Positions 40,786 to 48,518 of a stretch of DNA of 64,000 bases are shown piece after piece. The notes beneath the pieces are model-generated. The model saw only the letters and a program-made list of their open reading frames with translations, made no database searches and was not told where the DNA came from. Positions within the stretch are counted from its first letter, which is position 1, and each line of letters begins with the position of its first letter. A program made the position numbers and the translations under genes. The DNA lies in NCBI GenBank assembly GCA_026388095.1, contig JAPLKL010000045.1, forward strand, positions 1 to 64,000, in the 5' to 3' direction. The DNA comes from Elusimicrobiota bacterium (GTDB taxonomy: Bacteria; Elusimicrobiota; Elusimicrobia; UBA1565; UBA9628).

Positions 40786-41997
40786 ATGTCTTCCGAAGAC
40801 CCGCTTGTCGCGACTACAATCAGGAACCGGCTCATCGCTTTGGGCCTCGGCGCGGCTGCCGCGCTCCTTCTGGCGCTCGCCGCGGAATGGGCCTGCGGAA
40901 TCCTTCTGCGGGCCAGGGGCCCCATCCAGTGGGGACCGCCTGCCGCCGCGGCCTCCGGCTCGGCAGCGGAGAGCCCCTACCACATCATCCTGCCTCCGCC
41001 TCCGTCCGTCATGCGCATGGACCAGGCGCGGGCCTGGTCCGTCGACGCGGGACAGATCGAGGACATCCGCATCCCGCCGGATATCGGGGAAAGGATCGGG
41101 CCCGGGCTGCTGTGGCTGCCGCACCGCTCCTTCCGGTTCATCCGGAAGACCCGGAGCGGCCGGGTCATCTGGGACCTGTCCTGCGGGATCGACGAGTTTA
41201 ACCGCAGGGATACTCCCGGCGAGAGGAGCAAGGCGCGCACCGAGCGCTTCCTCCTATTGCTCGGAGACTCCTTCATCTTCGGCGAAGGCGTGGGCCAGGA
41301 TGAGACGCTGGCCGCGGACCTGGGCCGGCAGTTGCCCTGGGCGCGGGTGTACAACTACGGCATCGGCGGCCTCTATCCCGGGGAGCTGCTGGAGCGCCTG
41401 CGCCTGGTCCAAGGCCCGCCCGAGATCCGGGAGCCCAAGGGGACGGCGCTCTATTTCTTCGCGGATTCGCACCTGCTGCGCAACATGGGCTCGCTGACCT
41501 CGGTGGGCGGCTGGGGCTACTCCAGGCCTTACTACCACGAGGACGCCAGCGGCAGGATCGCGGCCGAGCAGTACATCAAGGACGCGCGGCCCGTCTGGAC
41601 TGTCCTGGCCAAGCTCTTCGTGCGGTCCAACGTCGCGCGCTTCTTCAACGTGGACTATCCCACGCGCCCGCGCGAGGGCGACCTGCGCTTCATGGCCAAG
41701 CTCGTCGAGCAGCTGCGTGCCGAGACCGTCCGGCTCGGCGCCGAGCGCTTCTACGTCGTCTTCTATCCGAACAACTCGTATCTGGGAGGGCTGCTGCTCC
41801 CCTATCTTGAGAAGGCCTCCATCCCGGTCCTGGACCTCTCCGGCTGGGACCTCCTGCAGCTCACCCGCGGCCCGGCCTTCATCCCCGGAGAAGGCCATCC
41901 CACCGCCGAGTCGCACCGCCTGGTGGCCGACGCTCTGGCGCGCTTGCTCAGCTCGCAGCGCCCCGGCCGAAGGCCCCCACCTCGTCGAGGAACCTGA
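40786..41997 (+). CDS. Membrane-anchored SGNH hydrolase/acyltransferase-like protein
   Basis: 403 aa with an N-terminal membrane helix (LIALGLGAAAALLLALAAEW). The catalytic Ser block is FLLLLGDSFIFGEGVG (GDS at 160-162). The C-terminal His block is GEGHPTAESH, as in AlgX/PatB-like sugar O-acetyltransferases and esterases. The Asn/Gly blocks are less clear. Such proteins often add or remove acetyl groups on surface glycans. GATAAT lies 8 nt before ATG 40786. The 3' end overlaps the convergent radical SAM gene by 50 nt. Confidence 0.75.
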   Translation: MSSEDPLVATTIRNRLIALGLGAAAALLLALAAEWACGILLRARGPIQWGPPAAAASGSAAESPYHIILPPPPSVMRMDQARAWSVDAGQIEDIRIPPDIGERIGPGLLWLPHRSFRFIRKTRSGRVIWDLSCGIDEFNRRDTPGERSKARTERFLLLLGDSFIFGEGVGQDETLAADLGRQLPWARVYNYGIGGLYPGELLERLRLVQGPPEIREPKGTALYFFADSHLLRNMGSLTSVGGWGYSRPYYHEDASGRIAAEQYIKDARPVWTVLAKLFVRSNVARFFNVDYPTRPREGDLRFMAKLVEQLRAETVRLGAERFYVVFYPNNSYLGGLLLPYLEKASIPVLDLSGWDLLQLTRGPAFIPGEGHPTAESHRLVADALARLLSSQRPGRRPPPRRGT

Positions 41998-42853
41998 ACT
42001 CCGAGCAACTGCAGCTCTCGTAGGGGCAAGGCTGCGCCTGCGCGGGGAGCCGGAAGCGGGGGTCGAAGATGCTTCCCAAAGGCTTTTGCCCGAAGGCGTC
42101 CTGCCCGCAGCGGTACACCGTGCCGTCGGCCTTGACGTTCGCGTAGACCCGGCCCGCGTGGCAGAGCTTGCCCTTGGTGGAGCGGCGTTCCAGCCGGTAG
42201 CGGACCTCGTCGTCCTTGACCGAGGTGTCGTTCATCAGGGAGGCGATGCGGGCCTTCTCCTGGGGCGTGAAGGACTCCGGGTAGTCGCGGCCCTGCCAGC
42301 GGCCCTGGAAGACCATGGGCGTGAAGGGGATGCCGCGGCTCCTGAAGGCCTCGCTCCAGGCGCTCAGGCGCTCCAGGTAGGGCGGCCAGGTCACGACCAG
42401 AGCTCCTGGCTCGAATCCCCGGTCCTTGAGCCTGAGCAGCCGGGCCAGGAAATCGTCGAGGCTGGTGAAATCCGGGTGGAAGCTGGCGTTGAAATGCACC
42501 CGCTCAGGGGAGAGACGCCCCAGCAAGGCTTCGAGCCGGTCCAGGGGCAAAGCCAGGCTCGTGGTGGCCTGCACGAAGTGCAGTCCTGAAAGTCCTTCCA
42601 GGAGCTCGTCGCAGCGGGGATAGAGCAGAGGCTCGCCGCCCAGGATGTCGATGCGCACGTCCCCGTGAGCGGCCCGGATGCGCTCCCAGACCGCCAGCCA
42701 CTCCGCGGGCGGCAGGATGCGGTGCTGCTTGGCCAGCTTTTCCCAGAGTCCCTCGAGCTCCCACCAGCAGTAGGGGCAGCGGTAGCTGCAGCCGTACCAG
42801 AGGTCCCAGGTGAAGGTGACCGCCCCTTCGGAGAGCCGCCAGGCGTTGGGCAT
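41948..42853 (-). CDS. Radical SAM protein of the YPxxYT paralog family
   Basis: 301 aa from ATG 42853, sharing one base with the upstream stop (TGATG); the open frame to 42964 is an upstream artefact. The core is YGCSYRCPYC (Cys22, 26, 29), then RIDILGGEPLLYPRC. The motif is FQGRWQGRDYPESFTPQEK. C-terminal auxiliary-cluster-like Cys are GKLCHAGRVYANV, TVYRCGQ and PCPYESCSCSEFRFLDE. It is the last gene of the large radical SAM array. Like its paralogs it is about 300 aa and lacks a complete SPASM domain. The substrate is unknown. Confidence 0.8.
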   Translation of the reverse strand: MPNAWRLSEGAVTFTWDLWYGCSYRCPYCWWELEGLWEKLAKQHRILPPAEWLAVWERIRAAHGDVRIDILGGEPLLYPRCDELLEGLSGLHFVQATTSLALPLDRLEALLGRLSPERVHFNASFHPDFTSLDDFLARLLRLKDRGFEPGALVVTWPPYLERLSAWSEAFRSRGIPFTPMVFQGRWQGRDYPESFTPQEKARIASLMNDTSVKDDEVRYRLERRSTKGKLCHAGRVYANVKADGTVYRCGQDAFGQKPLGSIFDPRFRLPAQAQPCPYESCSCSEFRFLDEVGAFGRGAAS

Positions 42854-44988
42854 CAGTCCTTCCGGGCCGCGGCGAAGACATGGTCCAGGCCGGCGACGAC
42901 CTTGCGGCTGGAGAGCTCCTCGAAGCGGGTGAAGCCGGCGGACTCGAGCAGTTCGGGCAGGCATTTCTTCGTGGGCACCCAGACCGGCCGTATGATGGAA
43001 GGGGCGATGCGCTCCGGCCCCCAGAGCAAAGCGCTGCCCGGCGCGCGCTTGTCCACCAGAAGGCTCAGGAAGACCCGGTCCGCCACCGCCGCGGTCTTCT
43101 CCAGGAGCAAGGCCGGATGGGGCACGTGGTCCAGCATGTCCAGCAGGAAGGCCCAGTCGAAGCGCCGGCCCGCCAGGGCGGGTTCCTGCGCGGCCCAGTG
43201 GTCCATGACGAAGGCGTTGACGGTGCGGAAGGCGACGCCGGAGAGCCCCAGCGTCTGCTGGGCGAAATCGGCCCGGCGGATGGAGGGGGCGTCAGTGTCG
43301 ATGCCGTAGACCAACGCCGCGCCCTGGGCCTTGGCCTGGAGGGCGTGCCAGCCGTCCGAGCAGCCCACGTCGAGCACGGTCTTGCCCTTGAGCTCCAGCG
43401 GGATGCGGGCCTGGCGCTTGGGCATGGTCTTCTGGGGCACGTCCCGGCCCGGGGAATCGTCGGGGTACACGTCGCGCGTGCCCAGGCCGCGCAGCTCGAT
43501 CTGGTGGTGCCAAGGCCCCAGCATACGGATCTGGCGGGCCAGCTGGCGGCCGGGGGCGGCGCGGCCGGGCTCGGCTTCGAGGCACTCGGCGACCAGGCGG
43601 CGCAGGGCGGCCGGGTTCTTCAGGGTGCGGCGGTTGACGGCCAGGCGCGGGCCGCCCATGGAGAGCACCCTCTCGCAGAGCTCCTGGAAGCGGCGCACGC
43701 GCTCGACATAGGTGTTGCCGCCGTCGGGGGTCTGCCACTTCTCGTGCTGGGACGAGGCCAGGCTTGCGGCCAGCGGAGTGCCGGGCTGGAGCAGGGTCGT
43801 CGGCGAGGTCAGGCGCACCTCCGCGATGTCCTGCCGGCTGCGCTCCAAAAAGCCGATGGTCTCGCGCAGGTCCGCGCGGGTCTCCGCGGGCAGGCCGACC
43901 ATCACGTTGAGGGAGACGGGGATGCCGTGACTACGGCAGCTCCGCAGCACGCGCGCGGCCAGCGCGTTGCTGAAGAAGCCCTTGCGCACGGAGCGGCGCA
44001 CGCGCTCGGAGCCGCTCTCCAGGCCGGTGCCGAAGCTGTTGCAGCGGGCCCGGGACAGCTTGGCGATGAGCGCGTCGGTCATCTCCGGCCGGATGATGAA
44101 GTCCCCGCCCCAGGCCACGGGCGGCTCCGGATAGGCGGCCAGGAGACGGTCGCAGAAGGCCTCCAGGGCGGCCATGTCGCCGTTGAGCAGGCGGTCGTAG
44201 TGGCGGAAATGGACCAGGCCGGGGTGGCGCTCGTGTTGGTGCCGGTACTCGGCCAGCCAGCGTTCGGCGCTCATGGAGCGGTACTTGCGGACCGTCACCC
44301 AGTCCTGGCAGAAAGAGCAGCGCTTGGGACAGCCGCGGGACACGCTGAGGCGCGCGGTGGTTCGGTCCGAGTAGCGCTTGAAGTCGTAGTCCGAGTAGTC
44401 GAGGAAGGGCAGCTCGTCGAGGTCCTCCATGAAGGGGCCCTGGGTTGCGTCTACGACGCGGTCCTCCAGGGGAAAGCGCCGGGCCAGGGCCGCGGGCAAG
44501 GCGAGCTCGTCTTCTCCCAGGATTAGGCAGTCGAAGGGCATGACCTTCTGGCCGTAGGCGTCGCTGGCGTCCTGCTCGGCCCGCCAGCGCCGCGCCGCGT
44601 CCGGGTCAGGGCTGCTCAGGCCCGAGGCGACGAGGGGCAGGCCGGGAGCCTGGGCTTGGAGCAGGCGGGCCATGGCCGCGGCGGCGGCGTAGACGTTGCC
44701 GGCCTTGAAGACCACGGCGTCGGGCTTGCCGGCGAGTATGCCCGCCGCGTGGCGGCGCAGGCGCTGCTCCTCCAGCAGGGGGATGGCCGCGGCGGGGTCG
44801 GCGGAATGGTCGGTGAGGCGGAACTTCCAGAAGGGCCGCTGCTTGAAGGTCTCGTGGAAGAGCTCGTTGTTGACGTCGCGGACCGTGACCTCATGGCCTG
44901 CCCGCCTGAGCACGGCCGCGCACAGGGCCAGCTCCATGGGCGGGGTGTCGCGCGGCTGCGGCGGCATCTGGACGAGAGTGATTTTCAT
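42853..44988 (-). CDS. B12-type radical SAM enzyme fused to a C-terminal methyltransferase
   Basis: 711 aa. Residues about 1-200 form a cobalamin-binding-like Rossmann domain (ITLVQMPPQPRDTPPMEL..., CLILGEDEL). The radical SAM core has SRGCPKRCSFC (Cys220, 224, 227) and FGTGLESGSERV. From about residue 505 a class I SAM methyltransferase follows: LKGKTVLDVGCSDGWHALQA, with YGIDTDAPSI and DWAFLLDMLDHVPHPALLLEK. Two SAM-using domains of different chemistry on one chain are uncommon. The N-terminal two-thirds are paralogous to the 47073 protein. The gene follows the BrnTA pair and begins the last two-gene part of the array. Confidence 0.85.
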   Translation of the reverse strand: MKITLVQMPPQPRDTPPMELALCAAVLRRAGHEVTVRDVNNELFHETFKQRPFWKFRLTDHSADPAAAIPLLEEQRLRRHAAGILAGKPDAVVFKAGNVYAAAAAMARLLQAQAPGLPLVASGLSSPDPDAARRWRAEQDASDAYGQKVMPFDCLILGEDELALPAALARRFPLEDRVVDATQGPFMEDLDELPFLDYSDYDFKRYSDRTTARLSVSRGCPKRCSFCQDWVTVRKYRSMSAERWLAEYRHQHERHPGLVHFRHYDRLLNGDMAALEAFCDRLLAAYPEPPVAWGGDFIIRPEMTDALIAKLSRARCNSFGTGLESGSERVRRSVRKGFFSNALAARVLRSCRSHGIPVSLNVMVGLPAETRADLRETIGFLERSRQDIAEVRLTSPTTLLQPGTPLAASLASSQHEKWQTPDGGNTYVERVRRFQELCERVLSMGGPRLAVNRRTLKNPAALRRLVAECLEAEPGRAAPGRQLARQIRMLGPWHHQIELRGLGTRDVYPDDSPGRDVPQKTMPKRQARIPLELKGKTVLDVGCSDGWHALQAKAQGAALVYGIDTDAPSIRRADFAQQTLGLSGVAFRTVNAFVMDHWAAQEPALAGRRFDWAFLLDMLDHVPHPALLLEKTAAVADRVFLSLLVDKRAPGSALLWGPERIAPSIIRPVWVPTKKCLPELLESAGFTRFEELSSRKVVAGLDHVFAAARKD

Positions 44989-45010
44989 GGCCTAAAGCGG
45001 AAGCGGATGT

Positions 45011-45259
45011 CTAGCGCGCATCTGCAACGCGCGACTGATGGATTCCCTCGAGGATGAACATGCGCATCAGGATCTGATAAGGTACTCCACGCCATTGGGC
45101 CAAGGCCTTTAGTTCCTTGATCGTCTCTTCTTCTAGCGCGACGCTCGTGGGCAATTTCCTTTTCTTCTTAAGACGGCGAGCCGCGGCGAGAATCTTTTTT
45201 TCCTCGTACTGGGATGGGGCCTTATATTCACTGAGAGACTTCGCGTAGATATGCTTCAT
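45011..45259 (-). CDS. brnA: BrnA-like antitoxin
   Basis: 82 aa. The basic N-terminal half includes KKILAAARRLKKKRKLPTSVALEEET. The C-terminal ribbon-helix-helix-like part is IKELKALAQWRGVPYQILMRMFI. This is the usual BrnA layout. It overlaps the BrnT toxin gene by 32 nt, in the canonical brnT-brnA order. BrnA proteins bind BrnT and repress their own promoter. The palindrome at 45587-45603 is the likely operator. Confidence 0.8.
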   Translation of the reverse strand: MKHIYAKSLSEYKAPSQYEEKKILAAARRLKKKRKLPTSVALEEETIKELKALAQWRGVPYQILMRMFILEGIHQSRVADAR

Positions 45260-45578
45260 AGAGTTCTTTCTCCTTCTTGTGGGCGGGCCGCGCGCTTATG
45301 GGTCGGATCTCCCCGTCACGCAGGGTGAAGACCACGTGCAGTATTCTGCCCAGGTAGGTAGGCCCCACGATGCCAAGTCTTTGCTCTGGGACCTCGGGGC
45401 TTACCTGGATGCCCAATGGCGCTGCCTGGCCTGAGAGGAAGACCTCTTCGGTTTCGATGGTAGTAACCGCGTGCTTGCTGACGCTCTTGGTTCTATTGCC
45501 CTCATCCCAATCGAAGCGGAAGCCGGCGGTTTCCTGCAGCCAGAGGACCAGCCACTCGACAAACCTGAATTTGGCCAT
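45228..45578 (-). CDS. brnT: BrnT-like ribonuclease toxin
   Basis: 116 aa, slightly longer than typical BrnT (about 90-100). The family pattern is FDWDEGNRTKSVSKHAVTTIETEEVF, then RILHVVFTLRDGEIRPISARPAHKKEKELYE, the RNase-fold core and C-terminal helix of the DUF497/BrnT family. Start at ATG 45578 lies 5 nt after a TATACT -10 box inside the operator palindrome. The pair sits inside the radical SAM array between genes of the same strand, as an insertion-like module. Confidence 0.85.
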   Translation of the reverse strand: MAKFRFVEWLVLWLQETAGFRFDWDEGNRTKSVSKHAVTTIETEEVFLSGQAAPLGIQVSPEVPEQRLGIVGPTYLGRILHVVFTLRDGEIRPISARPAHKKEKELYEAYLREVSQ

Positions 45579-45583
45579 CTCTT

Positions 45584-45603
45584 AGTATAGTGTACTACAC
45601 TAT
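45584..45603 (-). promoter_or_regulatory. BrnTA promoter and operator palindrome
   Basis: ATAGTGTA (45587-45594), one base, then TACACTAT (45596-45603) form a perfect 17-bp palindrome. It overlaps a minus-strand TATACT (45584-45589) that lies 5 nt before ATG 45578. This is the arrangement expected for BrnA autorepression and for a leaderless or near-leaderless toxin mRNA. Confidence 0.7.
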
Positions 45604-45640
45604 CTCATTGTTCGCCAGGGCCAGCTCTGATCCCTCGGCA

Positions 45641-47062
45641 TCATATCCACTCGATATGGTCGCGCCAATGGTCCACCAAGGCCCCGGACAGGCAGAAGTC
45701 CGTGCACTTGCCCCGCTGGGTGCGCGCCAGGATGCGCTTGCGGAACTCCTGCATGGCCGGGCTGTTCCAGCCCTCCATGAGGGACTGCTTCTCGCAGTGG
45801 CCGATGTCCATGTGCCGGCCGTCCCGGATGCAGTGCCAGTTGGGCACCAGGCCGCCGCCCTCGCGGATGATCAGCAGCTTCCAGGGAGAGAGGCAGTGGA
45901 AAGGCGGGATGGGAGCCTCGGCCTTGGGCGCCGTCGCGGGCTGGGGCTCGGCTCGGGAGCCGTCCAGCATCCCGGCGGGCGGGAAAGGCAGGTTGTCGCC
46001 GAAGCGCAGCTTATAACGCGCCGCCTTCTCCGCGGCCAAAGCGCGCTGGCGCTGAAGCTCGGCCCAGGTCTCCGGGGTCCCCCGCTCGAAGATGTCCTCC
46101 TCCACTGGATTGGCGCCGATCACGATGTGGCTCAGGTCAAGGATGTCGAAGCGGTGCTCGTGGGCGAAATCAACCATCGCGGCCACCTGGCGGTAGTTCG
46201 AGCGCATCACCAGCATGTGCAGCTCCAGGCGCACGTAGGGCTGGTTCTGGCGCACGCGCTCCTCGTTGAAGCAGGAGATGCCTTGGAGGAGCTTCTCCCA
46301 AGAGCCCCCGCAGCGGATCTTCTCGAACATCTCCTTATCAGCCCCGTCGATGGAGATGCGCACGTGTACCCGGTTGCGCACCAGGAGCTCAGCCCACTTC
46401 CGGTCTATGAGCAAACCGTTGGTGATGATGTTCTGGGAGAGGTGCGGGTTCCGGCCCCCGCTCTCGATGAGCTCGGGCAAACCGGCGACGATCAAAGGCT
46501 CGCCGCCCTGCCACTGCAGGTCCGAGAGGTAAGGGGTCATGGCCTTGACCTCGGAGATGGTCTTGGCCGAGACGGACCAGGGCTTGTCGTCCGGCATCAC
46601 GCACATGGAGCAGCGGATGTTGCACTGGTTGGTCAGGCGCACGGTGAGCCGGTTGGGGTGGGACTTGAGCTCGGTGCGGCCCTCCGTGATCTCCCGCTCG
46701 TTGAGCATCTGATTGCGCAGATAGGGGTCCTGGGAGGAAGCAAAGCGCGCTTCCAGCTCAGCCTGCTTGGCCAGGGCCTCGTCCATGCGGCCCAGGCGGC
46801 GGTAAAGATGGACCAGAAGCACGCGGGCCCGGAACTCCTTTTCTTCGGAGAGCGCCCCGGTCTCCACGCAGCGATGCAGGCGAGCCGCGGTCCCGGCGAA
46901 GTCCCCGGCTTCGTAGAGGGTCCTGGCCCAGGCCTCGTGCAGGCGCGCCGCGTCCATGGGCTTGGCCTGGGGCGGCAGCTGGGACTCCGCTTCGGCGAAG
47001 CGTCCCTCCAGGGCCAGCTGGCGGACCCCGTCGGCTTCTATGGCGCGCAAAAGCTGCTGCAT
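45641..47062 (-). CDS. TPR-containing radical SAM/SPASM protein
   Basis: 473 aa from ATG 47062, preceded by AGGAGA 6 nt upstream; ATG 47098 would add 12 residues overlapping the previous gene. Residues about 10-115 form TPR-like helical repeats. The radical SAM core has LTNQCNIRCSMC (Cys147, 151, 154) and LQWQGGEPLIVAGL. A C-terminal SPASM-like region includes HCLSPWKLLI, NWHCI and RGKCTDFCLSG. SPASM enzymes often modify peptides. It resembles none of the YPxxYT paralogs closely and sits between a B12-type radical SAM gene and the BrnTA module. Confidence 0.8.
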   Translation of the reverse strand: MQQLLRAIEADGVRQLALEGRFAEAESQLPPQAKPMDAARLHEAWARTLYEAGDFAGTAARLHRCVETGALSEEKEFRARVLLVHLYRRLGRMDEALAKQAELEARFASSQDPYLRNQMLNEREITEGRTELKSHPNRLTVRLTNQCNIRCSMCVMPDDKPWSVSAKTISEVKAMTPYLSDLQWQGGEPLIVAGLPELIESGGRNPHLSQNIITNGLLIDRKWAELLVRNRVHVRISIDGADKEMFEKIRCGGSWEKLLQGISCFNEERVRQNQPYVRLELHMLVMRSNYRQVAAMVDFAHEHRFDILDLSHIVIGANPVEEDIFERGTPETWAELQRQRALAAEKAARYKLRFGDNLPFPPAGMLDGSRAEPQPATAPKAEAPIPPFHCLSPWKLLIIREGGGLVPNWHCIRDGRHMDIGHCEKQSLMEGWNSPAMQEFRKRILARTQRGKCTDFCLSGALVDHWRDHIEWI

Positions 47063-47072
47063 GGCTGTTCTC

Positions 47073-48518
47073 CTAATCCGCCCGGCACTCCGCGACAAGC
47101 TTGTCGATACCGTCCCGGCTCTTGATGACCCGGCGGTTGACCGCCAGCTTCATCCCCGGGACGTCCAGCATCCGGCGGCAGAACTCCTCGAAGCGCCGGA
47201 CCCGCTCCGGATAATCGTTGCTCCCGTCCTCCGTCTCCCATTTCTCCGGGTGCGAGCTCTTCAGGTTGAAGCGGCCCGGGGCCGTGTCGAGCGGCGTGCC
47301 CGGCGGGATGTGCGTGGTGGGAGCGGTCAGGCGCACCTCCCAGATGTTCGAGGCGTTGCGCTCGACGAAAGCGATGGTCTCCTGCAGGTCCTGCCGCGTC
47401 TCCGCGGGCAGCCCGATCATCACGTTGACCGAGGCGTGGATGCGGTGCTTGCGGCAGGAGGCGAAGACCTTCTCCGCCAAAGCGTTGCTGAAGAAGCCCT
47501 TGCCGATGGCGGCCCGGACGCGCTCGGAGCCGCTCTCCAGCCCCACGCCCATGTTGTTGCAGCCGGCGCGGGCGAGCTTGGCCACCATCTCCTCGGTGAG
47601 CTCCGGCTTGAGCACGAAGTCCGCGCCCCAATAGACCGGAGCCTCGCGCCACTGGGCGATCACCCGGTCGCAGAAGCGCTCCAGCGCGGCCATGTCCCCG
47701 TCGAGGAGCCGATCGCAGTAGCGCAGGTGCCGCACGCCCGGGTTGCGCGCGTGCTGGACGCGGTACTCCTCGAACCAGCGGTCCCCGCTCATGCTTCGGA
47801 ACTTGCCGGTCCAGACCCAGTCCCTGCAGTAGGCGCAGCGGAAAGGACAGCCGCGCGACACGGAGAAGCGGATGGTCTTGGGGTCCGAGTAGCGGTTGAA
47901 GTCGTAGTCCGTGAAGTCGTAGTGGGGCAGGCTGTCCAGGTCCTCCAGCCAAGGGCCGCGGCTGGTGTCTATGACCTTGCCTTCCACGCAGAAGCGCTTG
48001 AGCCCTTCCCCAGAGAGCGCCGCGGGCAAGGCCAGGTCGTCCTCGCCTATTATGAGCCGGTCGAAAGGCACGATGGCGCGGCCGCGCTCGTCGCAGAGTC
48101 CCTGCTGCTCCTTCCAGCGCTTCAGGGAGACCGGGTCCGTGGAGACCAGGCCTGAGCCCATGAGCGGCAGGTCCGGAGCCAGAGCCTTGAGCTGCCGAGC
48201 CATTTCCTCGGCGCCGCGGCAGGAATGCTCGGCCTTGAACACCACGGCCTCGGGCTTGGAGGCGAGGATGTCCTGCGCATAGCAGGCGAGCTTGGAGCTT
48301 TCCTCCTCGGCTATGGCTGAGTGCGGGTCCTTCGAGTGCGCGGTCAGGGCGAATTTCCAGTGGGGGCGGGACTTGAAGGTCTCGTGGAAGAGCTCGTTGC
48401 TGACGTCGAAGGCGCGCACCTCGTGCCCGTCCCGGCGCAGCAGCGCCGCGGTCAGCGCCATCTCGAAGGGCGGGGTGTCCCGGGGGCAGGGCGGCGTCTG
48501 GACCAGCGCGAGCCTCAT
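47073..48518 (-). CDS. B12-type radical SAM enzyme, paralog of the 42853 protein
   Basis: 481 aa from ATG 48518, overlapping the upstream stop by 4 nt. The N-terminal cobalamin-binding-like region (LALVQTPPCPRDTPPFEMAL, NELFHETFKSRPHWKF, RLIIGEDDLALPAAL) is nearly colinear with the 42853 protein. The radical SAM motif is SRGCPFRCAYC, with NMGVGLESGSERVRAAIGKGFFSNAL. It ends where the paralog continues into a methyltransferase domain, so it lacks that fusion. Possible cobalamin-dependent methylation. The target is unknown. Confidence 0.85.
   Translation of the reverse strand: MRLALVQTPPCPRDTPPFEMALTAALLRRDGHEVRAFDVSNELFHETFKSRPHWKFALTAHSKDPHSAIAEEESSKLACYAQDILASKPEAVVFKAEHSCRGAEEMARQLKALAPDLPLMGSGLVSTDPVSLKRWKEQQGLCDERGRAIVPFDRLIIGEDDLALPAALSGEGLKRFCVEGKVIDTSRGPWLEDLDSLPHYDFTDYDFNRYSDPKTIRFSVSRGCPFRCAYCRDWVWTGKFRSMSGDRWFEEYRVQHARNPGVRHLRYCDRLLDGDMAALERFCDRVIAQWREAPVYWGADFVLKPELTEEMVAKLARAGCNNMGVGLESGSERVRAAIGKGFFSNALAEKVFASCRKHRIHASVNVMIGLPAETRQDLQETIAFVERNASNIWEVRLTAPTTHIPPGTPLDTAPGRFNLKSSHPEKWETEDGSNDYPERVRRFEEFCRRMLDVPGMKLAVNRRVIKSRDGIDKLVAECRAD

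Noticed and set aside
42405-42430. tRNA T-arm-like GGCTCGAATCC
   Set aside because: It lies inside a radical SAM coding sequence, with no acceptor stem or anticodon arm around it.
42880-44526. 548-codon plus-strand frame antisense to the B12 radical SAM-methyltransferase gene
   Set aside because: It is a shadow frame of a GC-rich gene. The minus-strand protein has complete motifs.
45590-47125. 511-codon plus-strand frame antisense to the TPR-radical SAM gene
   Set aside because: No recognisable motifs, and it would run over the gene for a clear radical SAM/SPASM protein.
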